Of a DNA stretch of 42,809 bases, positions 33,144 to 40,957 are shown one piece after another. The position numbers and the translations under genes were made by a program. Below the pieces are notes generated by a model that saw nothing but the letters and a program-made list of their open reading frames with translations, ran no database searches and had not been told where the DNA came from. Position 1 is the first letter of the stretch. Every line of letters starts with the position of its first letter. This stretch comes from Oscillospiraceae bacterium. Its GTDB lineage: Bacteria; Bacillota; Clostridia; Oscillospirales; Ruminococcaceae. The DNA lies in assembly GCA_018110905.1 (NCBI GenBank), contig JAGBAZ010000024.1, positions 1-42,809 on the forward strand, given 5' to 3'.

Positions 33144-33941
33144 ATGCTTGATATAAAACATGTATATAAAACATTTAATAAAGGAACCCCCGTTCAGAAG
33201 GAAGCTCTTATCGACCTTAACCTCCACCTTGATGAGGGCGATTTTGTAACCATAATCGGCGGTAACGGAGCGGGAAAATCCACCATGCTCAATGCTGTTG
33301 CGGGTGTTTTTGAACTTGATAAAGGCCATATTACCATCGACGGCAACGACGTTACAAAAGATCCTGAATATAAACGCGCAAAATATATCGGCCGCGTTTT
33401 CCAGGATCCTCTTCGCGGAACAGCAGGGGATATGTGGATCGAAGAAAACCTTGCGTTTGCTCTTCGCCGCGGAAAAAACAGAAGTTTCAAATGGGGAATC
33501 AGCAACAAGGAACGCGAACAGTTCGTCGAACTCCTCAAAACTCTTGACCTTGGTCTTGAGGACAGACTTGATTCCAAAGTCGGACTTCTTTCCGGCGGTC
33601 AGCGCCAGGCTCTGACCCTTCTTATGGCAACCATCAAGAAACCGCAGCTTCTCCTTCTTGATGAACACACAGCCGCCCTTGACCCCAAAACCGCAAAAAC
33701 CGTTCTCGAAATGACCAACAAAGTCGTTACCGAAAACCACCTTACCACCCTTATGGTAACTCATAACATGAACGATGCCATCAAATACGGCAACCGCCTT
33801 ATCATGATGGACCATGGCCACGTTATCCTCGATATTTCCGGCGAGGAAAAGAAAAACCTTAAAGTTTCCGACCTTCTTGCAAAGTTCGAGGAAGTAAGCG
33901 GAAAAGAATTCTCCAACGACCGCATGATGCTTGCAAAATAA
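33144..33941 (+). CDS. ABC importer ATP-binding protein (TrpZ-like)
   Basis: A 265-residue ATPase energising the importer. Walker A IIGGNGAGKSTML, Q-loop VFQDPLRGT, signature LLSGGQRQAL, Walker B LLLLDEHTAALD with catalytic Glu, and H-loop VTHNMNDA. All catalytic motifs are intact. ATG 33144 follows the permease stop with no gap; SD AAGGAGGGTG lies within the permease end. A terminator follows the gene. Confidence 0.93.
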   Translation: MLDIKHVYKTFNKGTPVQKEALIDLNLHLDEGDFVTIIGGNGAGKSTMLNAVAGVFELDKGHITIDGNDVTKDPEYKRAKYIGRVFQDPLRGTAGDMWIEENLAFALRRGKNRSFKWGISNKEREQFVELLKTLDLGLEDRLDSKVGLLSGGQRQALTLLMATIKKPQLLLLDEHTAALDPKTAKTVLEMTNKVVTENHLTTLMVTHNMNDAIKYGNRLIMMDHGHVILDISGEEKKNLKVSDLLAKFEEVSGKEFSNDRMMLAK

Positions 33942-33950
33942 TGGAATTTC

Positions 33951-33977
33951 AAAAAAGCTCCCGGAAGGGAGCTTTTT
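33951..33977. terminator. Terminator after the ABC importer operon
   Basis: AAAAAGCTCCC-GGAA-GGGAGCTTTTT followed by CTTTTGC. The same arms and tail recur at 35490, with only the loop changed. Confidence 0.9.
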
Positions 33978-33992
33978 CTTTTGCTTCCCTTA

Positions 33993-34021
33993 TTGTAATT
34001 TGGATTTCTCTGCGCTATAAT
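33993..34021 (+). promoter_or_regulatory. SigA-type promoter of the structured leader and zinc-ribbon gene
   Basis: TTGTAA (33993-33998), 17 nt, TATAAT (34016-34021). The expected start, about 34028, falls at the first bases of the long leader stem. Confidence 0.8.
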
Positions 34022-34022
34022 A

Positions 34023-34140
34023 AAGTTGCGACGCAACTTAATAATTGACCTTGTAACGGTGTGTATTTTTATCTCCTGATAAAAATGCATGCTCTATTTT
34101 CGCATACCGTTATTTGGTCGAAAGTTGTGTCGCAGCAATC
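34023..34140 (+). ncRNA. Unassigned structured leader RNA, riboswitch-like
   Basis: Strong nested complementarity. P1: 34025-34039 with 34122-34136, 15 bp including two wobbles. P2: TTGACC (34045-34050) with GGTCGA (34116-34121). P3: TAACGGT (34054-34060) with ACCGTTA (34106-34112). P4: TTTTTATC-TCCT-GATAAAAA (34066-34085). An intrinsic terminator follows at 34158. CGCAGC of P1 (34131-34136) is also complementary to GCTGCG in the terminator (34171-34176), allowing exclusive folds. I cannot match it to a known riboswitch; a MITE-like inverted repeat is the alternative. Confidence 0.6.
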
Positions 34141-34157
34141 GGAGCGTTGCGTTTTTT

Positions 34158-34184
34158 ATGCGCGGCTTCGGCTGCGCATTTTTT
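34158..34184 (+). terminator. Intrinsic terminator inside the leader of the zinc-ribbon gene
   Basis: ATGCGCGGC-TTCG-GCTGCGCAT with a cUUCGg loop, then T6. It ends 6 nt before the SD GGGGAG (34191-34196), so it must be bypassed for the gene to be expressed from the upstream promoter. Confidence 0.85.
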
Positions 34185-34204
34185 ATTGCAGGGGAGAGAT
34201 GAAA

Positions 34205-35485
34205 ATGGAGTACATAAAAAAATGTAAAGTTTGCGGTCATGTCTTTTGCTATACGGATAAAGATGTAAAAGATAACACTTTGAATGCAGCTATGGGGGTA
34301 TTCAGTGCAATTGGACAAATAGGTGCTGCGATAGGCGGAACAACGCTTGATATGCATATGGCAGCAAGCAATAACGAACGTGTTCAGAGCAAAATTACGG
34401 ATTTTGATAAGTGCCCTGTTTGTCATTCGGTAAATCTTGAATTTATAACAAGAGAAGAACTTAATAAAATAAATTCTGCTTCAGCAGTAAAAAATCTATC
34501 GGAAATCAAAATAAATGCAAATGCAAGTGCCGAAAGCCTTCTTAAACGTGCAAATCTTTTCCTCGAAGATGGAGAATGGGATACGGCAAGCGCATATTGC
34601 GATGCGGTTCTTGATATGGAACCGGAAAATGCGGAAGCTTATCTTGGAAAACTTTTAGCAGAACTGAAAGTTTCAAAAAAAGAGAAGCTTATAAATCAGT
34701 TTGAACCATTTAGCGATAATATTAACTATAAAAAAGTTGTGCGCTTCGCAAATGATAATCTTAAAAATGAAGTTTTGGGATATATTAACAGTATAAATAT
34801 CCGTAAAGAAAATGCTCAACTTGAAAAACTTTATAACGAAGCAAAAACTGCTTTTAATTCTGCGTGCTCCGCAGATGATTTTAAATCCGCGGCGGAAAAA
34901 TTTAAGTTGGTTGCCGGATATAAAGATTCTGATGAACTTTATAGCAAATGCACCGAAAGAGAGGAAGAAGAAAGAATAAAAGAGGAAGAAAGAGCAGAAA
35001 TAAAGAAAGCAGAGCAAGAAAAGCTTGTTAATAAACGAAATAGAAATATGAAAATTGGGTTTTCTTTAGTTGTAATTTTTGCGGTTGCAATGCTTTTTTT
35101 AAGCTCAAATATTCAAGCAAATAAAAAAAGTGAATTATACGAAGCTTTAATTGGAAAAACAGTTAAAGGAACTTATACATATTCTAGTAAGTATTTTGTA
35201 TCTAAAGAAACATATAAGATTTATTTCGTTGATGAAAACTATTGTGATATTTATGTTGTTGATACTACAGACTATAAAGATGAAGATGAAGACGATTACT
35301 ATCACGAAGCAGAATATAAAAATGTACCATATGAGATAACAGGTGGTGCTTCTTCTGGATATGAATTTAATTGGGATGGACCTTATCATAGTGCGGAGCC
35401 TTTTGAAATTCAGGTGAATAATGGAAAAGTAGAAATGTACACACCAGACTTTGATAGTGATACTCCTATGACTATGAAAGGATAA
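34205..35485 (+). CDS. Zinc-ribbon membrane protein with helical (TPR-like) repeats
   Basis: About 426 residues; function not recognised. N-terminal zinc-binding pairs CKVC and CPVC enclose a Gly/Ala-rich stretch; then helical, TPR/Sel1-like segments (AESLLKRANLFLEDGEWDTA, KFKLVAGYKDSDELYSKC), a highly charged coiled coil (EREEEERIKEEERAEIKKAE), one membrane helix (GFSLVVIFAVAMLFLSS), and an extracellular beta-type C-terminal domain. ATG 34205 is chosen because GGGGAG is 8 nt away; ATG 34199 is too close. A/T-rich codons and near-identical terminators on both sides suggest acquisition. Its expression is probably controlled by the leader RNA and terminator upstream. Confidence 0.7.
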   Translation: MEYIKKCKVCGHVFCYTDKDVKDNTLNAAMGVFSAIGQIGAAIGGTTLDMHMAASNNERVQSKITDFDKCPVCHSVNLEFITREELNKINSASAVKNLSEIKINANASAESLLKRANLFLEDGEWDTASAYCDAVLDMEPENAEAYLGKLLAELKVSKKEKLINQFEPFSDNINYKKVVRFANDNLKNEVLGYINSINIRKENAQLEKLYNEAKTAFNSACSADDFKSAAEKFKLVAGYKDSDELYSKCTEREEEERIKEEERAEIKKAEQEKLVNKRNRNMKIGFSLVVIFAVAMLFLSSNIQANKKSELYEALIGKTVKGTYTYSSKYFVSKETYKIYFVDENYCDIYVVDTTDYKDEDEDDYYHEAEYKNVPYEITGGASSGYEFNWDGPYHSAEPFEIQVNNGKVEMYTPDFDSDTPMTMKG

Positions 35486-35489
35486 CAAC

Positions 35490-35515
35490 AAAAAGCTCCC
35501 TTTCGGGAGCTTTTT
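35490..35515. terminator. Terminator after the zinc-ribbon gene
   Basis: AAAAAGCTCCC-TTTC-GGGAGCTTTTT, followed by CTTTTGC as in the copy at 33951. Confidence 0.9.
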
Positions 35516-35518
35516 CTT

Positions 35519-35547
35519 TTGCATTTTAAAGCGATATGTAGTATAAT
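35519..35547 (+). promoter_or_regulatory. SigA-type promoter of pepF
   Basis: TTGCAT (35519-35524), 17 nt, TATAAT (35542-35547). The -35 starts in the tail of the preceding terminator. Confidence 0.8.
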
Positions 35548-35615
35548 GTCCGTGTACGCGGGAAAAATTCCCATTGTCGAACGCAAAATGTTTTTTAATC
35601 GGAGGTTTCTTAATT

Positions 35616-37418
35616 ATGGCAGAAGAAAAAATCCTTAAAAGAAGCGAAGTTCCGGAAGAATATACCTGGAACCTTAAAGATATGTTCGAAAGCGACGAAG
35701 CATGGCTTGCTGAATACGAAGCGCTTAAAGCATATCCCGAAGTTGTTGCAAAATATCAGGGAACCCTTGGCGAATCCGCCGCAAACCTTCTTGAATATTT
35801 CAAAAAAGAAGACGAACTTTCCGTCCGTCTTGAAACTCTTTATACCTACGCAAGCTGCAGCGGCGACCAGGATATGAGCAATGCAAAATATCAGGATTTC
35901 CGCGGAAAAGCAATGGCAACTATTGTTGCTATTGAATCCGCTTCCGCTTTTGCAACTCCCGAAATCATGGCTATCCCGGAAGAAAAACTTAATTCTTTCT
36001 ATGCCGAATGTCCCGAACTTGAAACTTACCGCAGAACCATTTATAAGATCCGCAGAAGAGCCGCCCATATCCTTTCCAAAGAGGAAGAAGCCCTTCTTGC
36101 TTCCGCAGAGGAAATGGCAGATTCCGCAGATAAAATCGGCGGAATCCTCCGCAATGCCGACCTTAAATTCCCGAGCGTTGTTGACTCCGAAGGCAACGAA
36201 CACGCCCTTACCAACGGTTCCTTTGTTCCGCTGGAGGAAAGCTCCGACCGCGTCCTCCGCAAAAACGCTTTTGAAGCATTCTACGGCCGCTACGGCGATT
36301 TCAAAAACACCATTGCAATGACCCTTGACGGCGAATTCAAAAAACGCAACTTCTTCGCAAAAGCAAGAAAATATAATACGACCCGCGAAGCGGCTCTTGA
36401 CCATACCGAAGTTCCGGAAGAAGTTTACGATAACCTTATCGAAGCTGTTCACAGCAACCTTGATAAAATGTATAAATACGTCGCTCTCCGCAAAAAAATG
36501 CTCGGAGTTGACGAACTCCATATGTATGACGTTTATACTCCCATCGTAGCCGACGCCGCTTCCAAAATCAGCATCGACGAAGCAAAAGCAACCGTTCTCG
36601 AAGCTCTTGCAGTTCTCGGCGAAGATTATACCGCACTTCTTAAAGAAGGCTTTGAAAACCGCTGGATCGACGTTTATGAAAACGAAGGCAAACGCGGCGG
36701 AGCATATTCCACCGGTTCCGGAAAACCCCATCCTTATGTTCTCCTTAACCATAAGGATACCCTTGACAGCATGTTCACTCTTGCTCACGAAATGGGCCAT
36801 GCTCTCCACAGCTATCACAGCACAAAATATCAGCCTGTCAACACCGCAGGTTACGTAATTTTTGTTGCGGAAGTTGCTTCCACCTGCAACGAAGTTCTTC
36901 TTATGCGTCACCTTCTCGGAAAAACCACCGATAAGACCGAAAGAGCATATCTCATCAACCATTTCCTCGATTCTTTCAAAGGCACCGTTTATCGCCAGAC
37001 CATGTTTGCAGAATTCGAAAGAGAAATCGGAAGAATGTCCGAAAGGGGAGAAGCTCTTACCGCAGATGCTCTTTCCACAAAATATCACGAACTCAACAAA
37101 CTCTATTTCGGACCCGATATGGTTTCCGATGACGGAATTGCTCTTGAATGGGCAAGAATCCCCCATTTCTTCTATAACTACTACGTATTCCAGTATGCAA
37201 CCGGTTTTTCCGCCGCAGTTGCAATTGCAAACAGAATCCTTTCCGAAGGCGAACCCGCTGTTGCGGATTATAAAAAATTCCTTTCCAGCGGCGGAAGCGC
37301 AGACCCCATTTCTCTTCTCAAAATTGCCGGCGTAGATATGAGCAGCCCGGAACCCGTTAACTCCGCTCTCAAACTCTTCGGCGAACTTGTTGAAGAAATG
37401 GAAGAACTCAATAAATAA
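35616..37418 (+). CDS. pepF: Oligoendopeptidase F (M3B)
   Basis: A 600-residue cytoplasmic zinc metallopeptidase that cleaves oligopeptides of about 7-17 residues. Zinc motif HEMGH (His391-His395) in LAHEMGHALHSYHST, with the third ligand Glu in FVAEVASTCNE. N-terminal oligoendopeptidase domain (about 110-180) and the C-terminal M3 domain are complete; length is that of the family. ATG 35616 sits behind CGGAGG at good distance; the frame is open a little further 5' but without an SD. Has its own promoter and terminator, so is monocistronic. Codon bias suggests high expression. Confidence 0.95.
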   Translation: MAEEKILKRSEVPEEYTWNLKDMFESDEAWLAEYEALKAYPEVVAKYQGTLGESAANLLEYFKKEDELSVRLETLYTYASCSGDQDMSNAKYQDFRGKAMATIVAIESASAFATPEIMAIPEEKLNSFYAECPELETYRRTIYKIRRRAAHILSKEEEALLASAEEMADSADKIGGILRNADLKFPSVVDSEGNEHALTNGSFVPLEESSDRVLRKNAFEAFYGRYGDFKNTIAMTLDGEFKKRNFFAKARKYNTTREAALDHTEVPEEVYDNLIEAVHSNLDKMYKYVALRKKMLGVDELHMYDVYTPIVADAASKISIDEAKATVLEALAVLGEDYTALLKEGFENRWIDVYENEGKRGGAYSTGSGKPHPYVLLNHKDTLDSMFTLAHEMGHALHSYHSTKYQPVNTAGYVIFVAEVASTCNEVLLMRHLLGKTTDKTERAYLINHFLDSFKGTVYRQTMFAEFEREIGRMSERGEALTADALSTKYHELNKLYFGPDMVSDDGIALEWARIPHFFYNYYVFQYATGFSAAVAIANRILSEGEPAVADYKKFLSSGGSADPISLLKIAGVDMSSPEPVNSALKLFGELVEEMEELNK

Positions 37419-37433
37419 TTAAAATAATATCGG

Positions 37434-37462
37434 AAAAGGAACGGCTTTGCCGTTCCTTTTTT
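37434..37462. terminator. Terminator after pepF
   Basis: AAAAGGAACGGC-TTT-GCCGTTCCTTTTTT. Confidence 0.9.
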
Positions 37463-37471
37463 ATAAAAAAG

Positions 37472-37500
37472 TGTAACCTTCTGCCGGAAAAAGGTGCTTA
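37472..37500 (+). promoter_or_regulatory. Candidate ECF-type autoregulatory promoter
   Basis: TGTAACC (37472-37478) and GTGCTTA (37494-37500), 15 nt between. TGTAAC is a common ECF -35 core. The position before a sigma gene suggests self-activation; the -10 is a weak match. Confidence 0.45.
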
Positions 37501-37546
37501 TTTGGTTGAAGGCCTTTTTAGTAAAACGGAAAGGAGATGAAAAGCC

Positions 37547-38107
37547 TTGGAAGACGAAAAAATCGTTGAATTATATTTTGAACGCGACGAAACGGCAATA
37601 GAAAAAACTTCCGAAAAATACGGAAAACGTCTTCGCGCTGTTTCAAACGGAATAGTAAAAGATATCGAAACAGCGGAGGAATGTGAAAACGATACTTATC
37701 TTGAAGCCTGGAATATAATTCCGCCGAACGAACCGAAAACTTATCTCTATGCGTTTCTTGCCCGGATAATCCGCAATATTTCGCTCAATTGCTGCCGGAA
37801 GAAAAACGCACTTAAAAGAAACGCATTCGTTTGCGAACTCAGCGCGGAAATGGAAGAATGTATCCCTTCGCCGGACGATATGGACTGCAGAATCGACGAT
37901 ATGGTTTTTGCGGAAATTATAAATAAGTTTCTTTCGGAACTTGATGCGGAAAAAAGGAAGATTTTTGTCCGCCGCTATTGGTATATGGATTCTGTCACAG
38001 AAATTTCCGAAAAGCTTTTGCTTTCGGAAAGCAAGGTGAAAACATCTCTTTTCCGAACCCGGAAAAAACTTCGGGAATTCCTTGAAAAGGAGGGTTACGC
38101 TTTATGA
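37547..38107 (+). CDS. ECF-type RNA polymerase sigma factor
   Basis: A 186-residue sigma-70 family factor with regions 2 and 4 only. Region 2: ETAEECENDTYLEAWNIIPP and FLARIIRNISLNCCRKKNAL; region 4: LSELDAEKRKIFVRRYWYMD and VTEISEKLLLSESKVKTSLF with the helix-turn-helix. TTG 37547 has AAAGGAGATG at SD distance. It overlaps the next gene by 4 nt (ATGA), the usual sigma/anti-sigma arrangement. The stimulus is unknown. Confidence 0.9.
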   Translation: MEDEKIVELYFERDETAIEKTSEKYGKRLRAVSNGIVKDIETAEECENDTYLEAWNIIPPNEPKTYLYAFLARIIRNISLNCCRKKNALKRNAFVCELSAEMEECIPSPDDMDCRIDDMVFAEIINKFLSELDAEKRKIFVRRYWYMDSVTEISEKLLLSESKVKTSLFRTRKKLREFLEKEGYAL

Positions 38108-38952
38108 GAGGGAACGAATTCCTTGAAAAAATCGGGCTTATCGCGCCGGAATATATTGAAGAAGCGGAAGAAAAACCGAAGCGAAAGAAAAATCCATGGA
38201 TAAAATGGCTTGCTGCCGCGGCCTGTATCTGCGTTATAGCGGGTTTTGCAGTTTCCGGAATATTTTATGCTCCGCCTCAGGAACCGGAAACCTCGGATCC
38301 GGGAGAAGCCCCGCCTAATCTTACCGAAAACGGAATAAGATATTTTATTTCGCCGTATGCGGATTCTGTTTATAAAGAACTTCCGGAAGGTTTTGCCTAT
38401 TCGGGCGAAACCGATGTCGGCGGTTTTGAAAACTGTCCGTATTACGTAAATCCGGATATGCCCGAATGGGTTTTTGTTTATCATGAAGTCAGAACCAACG
38501 GAGAGGTTGATTCAAGCGGAACGATAGTTCCGGCGGAACCCCACGATGCCTATGTCCGCTATGTTGACGAAAGACTGAGAGGAAAGGAAATCGTCTGCAT
38601 TGACGGAGATTATTATATTTCCATGTGGAGCGTAAAACCCTATGGCGATAACCCGGACGTAACTTGGGAATACCTTGACGAAATGGAAGCAAAATATGGA
38701 GTCCGTATTGAAGGGGAAACTCCGGAAGGTTTTGTTTTGATGGGAACAACCAAATTTTCCGGCCACGATACCGTTCCGAGAGGAAACCTTGTGAGCAACG
38801 AAGGCGAATTCGAGGTTTATGCAAATCCCGGTAATCCGGAAGTAATTTATGTATCGACCTTCTGGCATACCCATACCGCGGAAGAAAAAACGCAGACAAA
38901 ACACGAAGGATTTAATGTTTATATAAAATATGACTGTCCCTTCGCGGAATAA
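38104..38952 (+). CDS. Putative membrane anti-sigma factor
   Basis: A 282-residue single-pass membrane protein: a short cytoplasmic part (about 1-34; IGLIAPEYIEEAEEKPKRKK), one helix (about 35-54), and an extracellular domain without a family I recognise. Call as anti-sigma rests on the coupled sigma gene and topology. The cytoplasmic part is very short for sigma binding, though many clostridial cognates look like this. The outer domain could be the sensor. Confidence 0.65.
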   Translation: MRGNEFLEKIGLIAPEYIEEAEEKPKRKKNPWIKWLAAAACICVIAGFAVSGIFYAPPQEPETSDPGEAPPNLTENGIRYFISPYADSVYKELPEGFAYSGETDVGGFENCPYYVNPDMPEWVFVYHEVRTNGEVDSSGTIVPAEPHDAYVRYVDERLRGKEIVCIDGDYYISMWSVKPYGDNPDVTWEYLDEMEAKYGVRIEGETPEGFVLMGTTKFSGHDTVPRGNLVSNEGEFEVYANPGNPEVIYVSTFWHTHTAEEKTQTKHEGFNVYIKYDCPFAE

Positions 38953-38960
38953 AAAAACAG

Positions 38961-38996
38961 AAAAATCCTTTCCGGTTTTCCGGAAAGGATTTTTTT
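38961..38996. terminator. Terminator after the anti-sigma gene
   Basis: A 15-bp stem AAAAATCCTTTCCGG-TTTT-CCGGAAAGGATTTTT. Confidence 0.92.
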
Positions 38997-39074
38997 GTTG
39001 AAAAACGAAACCGCAGTTATTAAAATCACCAAAACAAAGCGGCGGAAAACCTTTTTATTTATAAATGGTAAATA

Positions 39075-39103
39075 TTGAATAAATCCCTCGGTTTTGGTAT
39101 AAT
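39075..39103 (+). promoter_or_regulatory. SigA-type promoter of the ABC exporter operon
   Basis: TTGAAT (39075-39080), 17 nt, TATAAT (39098-39103). Confidence 0.85.
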
Positions 39104-39139
39104 TTTTGTTGGATATGAAACAAAAAGGAGAGGATAAAA

Positions 39140-40957
39140 ACGGAAAAGGAACAGAAAAAAAGCATCTTCCGCCACCTTGGAAAAAACTTTGAAGGCTATA
39201 AAAAATATACCGTGTTCACAATGATTTTCGGCTGCGCGGAAGTAATGCTCGAAGTGCTCATTCCGATGCTCATGTCCGTAATCGTTGACGGCGGACTTTA
39301 TCGGGAAGAAGATTTCATGCTCAAATGGCTTTTCCCGGCGGAGCTTGTTGCGAACCGCAACCGTTTTGTAATAACCGTAGGAATAGGAATGGTATGCGTT
39401 GCAATTGTTTCAATGATGTGCGGACTTCTTGCGGCAAAATTTTCCGCCCTTGCAAGCCAGGGTTTTGCAAAAAACCTCCGTTCTTCGCTTCTTGAAAAAA
39501 TCCAGAGTTTTTCTTTTGCAAACACCGACCGTTTTTCAACCTCAAGCCTTATAACAAGGGCGACAACGGACGTCAACACCATGAGAATGACAATGCTCCA
39601 GGTTTTAAGAACCTTGATGCGCTCGCCGATTATGATTATCATGGCAACGGTAATGGCGTTCACAATTGCGCCTCATCTTGCGGTGGTTTTCCTTTTCTGC
39701 ATTCCGCTTCTTGCGGGAATTCTTGCGGTGCTCATAAAAACCGGCCAGCCGCGCTTTAAAAAAATGCTCCGCAAAATGGACGCAATGAACAAAGCCGTTC
39801 AGGAAAACCTCGTCAGCAGCAGAGTTGTAAAAGCCTATGTCCGCGGAGATTATGAATCAAAACGCTTCCGCGAAACGACCGAGGATTTAAGAAATGCCCA
39901 GCTTTCTTCCGCAAGGCTTTTTACAATGACCGGTCCTATCCAGATGCTCATTATGTGGGGCTGCACAATTATAATCCTTTTTCTCGGCGGAAAGGAGATA
40001 ATTTTTGAAAATACCGGACTTCTGACCGGTGAACTTGTAAGCATGGTTTCCTATACAACCCAGGCTGTAAGCTCCCTTACAATGCTTTCCTGGCTTGTGA
40101 TGTCCCTTTCGAGAGCGCAGGCTTCTCTTGTGCGAATCAACGAAGTTCTTGATGAAAAAGTAGATATAACCGACGGACCTTCCGAAGCAAAAGTTTCCGA
40201 CGGAAGCGTCGATTTTGAAAATGCCTGTTTCAGCTATACCGGAGAAGCGGACAAACTTGAACTTTCCAATATCAATCTCCACATAAATTCCGGCGAAACC
40301 ATCGGCGTTATCGGAGGAACCGGGGAAGGAAAATCCACCCTTGTTAACCTTATTCCGCGTTTTTATGACGCTCTTTCCGGTTCTGTAAAAGTCGGCGGAA
40401 TCGACGTAAAAGAATATAAACTCGAAAACCTCCGAAGCGGTGTTTCGATGGTTTTACAGAACGGTTCGCTTTTCAGCGGAACAATTGCGGATAACCTTCG
40501 CTGGGGCAGAAAAAATGCCACTTTAGAGGATATGAAGGAAGCCTGCTATATTGCCTGCGCAGATGAGTTTATCGACCGTTTTAAAGACGGTTATGAAACA
40601 ATGCTTGAACAGGACGGTGCAAACCTTTCCGGCGGCCAGCGCCAGCGCCTTCGAATTGCAAGAGCGGTTATAAAACACCCGAAAATACTTATTCTTGATG
40701 ACTCCACCAGTGCCTGCGATATGACTACCGATGAACATATCCGCCGTGCTTTGCACAATTCTCTTCCGGGAACCACAAAAATCATAATTGCACAGCGAAT
40801 AGCTTCCATTATGACCTGTGACAGAATCGTTGTTCTTGACGAAGGAAAACTTTCCGATGTCGGAACCCATTCAGAACTTATGGAAAGAAGTTTGATTTAT
40901 CGCGACGTTTACGAAAGCCAGATGAGAGAGGAGGACGAGCAGTATGCCAAGGGTTGA
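39140..40957 (+). CDS. Heterodimeric ABC exporter, subunit 1 (degenerate catalytic site)
   Basis: An ABC exporter half-transporter, about 605 residues if translation starts at 39140. Six-helix membrane domain, then the ATPase: Walker A GGTGEGKSTL, signature LSGGQRQRL, and Walker B LILDDSTSACD, where the catalytic Glu is Asp as in the non-canonical subunit of TM287/288-type heterodimers. The SD GGAGAGG (39127-39133) is followed not by ATG, GTG or TTG but by in-frame ATA (39134) and ACG (39140). The first standard start is GTG 39212, which would cut off conserved N-terminal sequence (IFRHLGKNFEGYKKYTVF). Overlaps subunit 2 by 14 nt. Confidence 0.88.
   Translation, partial: TEKEQKKSIFRHLGKNFEGYKKYTVFTMIFGCAEVMLEVLIPMLMSVIVDGGLYREEDFMLKWLFPAELVANRNRFVITVGIGMVCVAIVSMMCGLLAAKFSALASQGFAKNLRSSLLEKIQSFSFANTDRFSTSSLITRATTDVNTMRMTMLQVLRTLMRSPIMIIMATVMAFTIAPHLAVVFLFCIPLLAGILAVLIKTGQPRFKKMLRKMDAMNKAVQENLVSSRVVKAYVRGDYESKRFRETTEDLRNAQLSSARLFTMTGPIQMLIMWGCTIIILFLGGKEIIFENTGLLTGELVSMVSYTTQAVSSLTMLSWLVMSLSRAQASLVRINEVLDEKVDITDGPSEAKVSDGSVDFENACFSYTGEADKLELSNINLHINSGETIGVIGGTGEGKSTLVNLIPRFYDALSGSVKVGGIDVKEYKLENLRSGVSMVLQNGSLFSGTIADNLRWGRKNATLEDMKEACYIACADEFIDRFKDGYETMLEQDGANLSGGQRQRLRIARAVIKHPKILILDDSTSACDMTTDEHIRRALHNSLPGTTKIIIAQRIASIMTCDRIVVLDEGKLSDVGTHSELMERSLIYRDVYESQMREEDEQYAKG

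Noticed and set aside
32523..33821. A 432-codon antisense open frame across the ABC permease and ATPase genes
   Set aside because: It spans two well-supported genes and has no domain features; same codon-bias effect.
35610..37166. A 518-codon open frame antisense to pepF
   Set aside because: It mirrors pepF throughout, has low-complexity Phe/Cys/Gly-rich content, and arises from the codon bias of pepF. The HEMGH enzyme on the plus strand is unambiguous.
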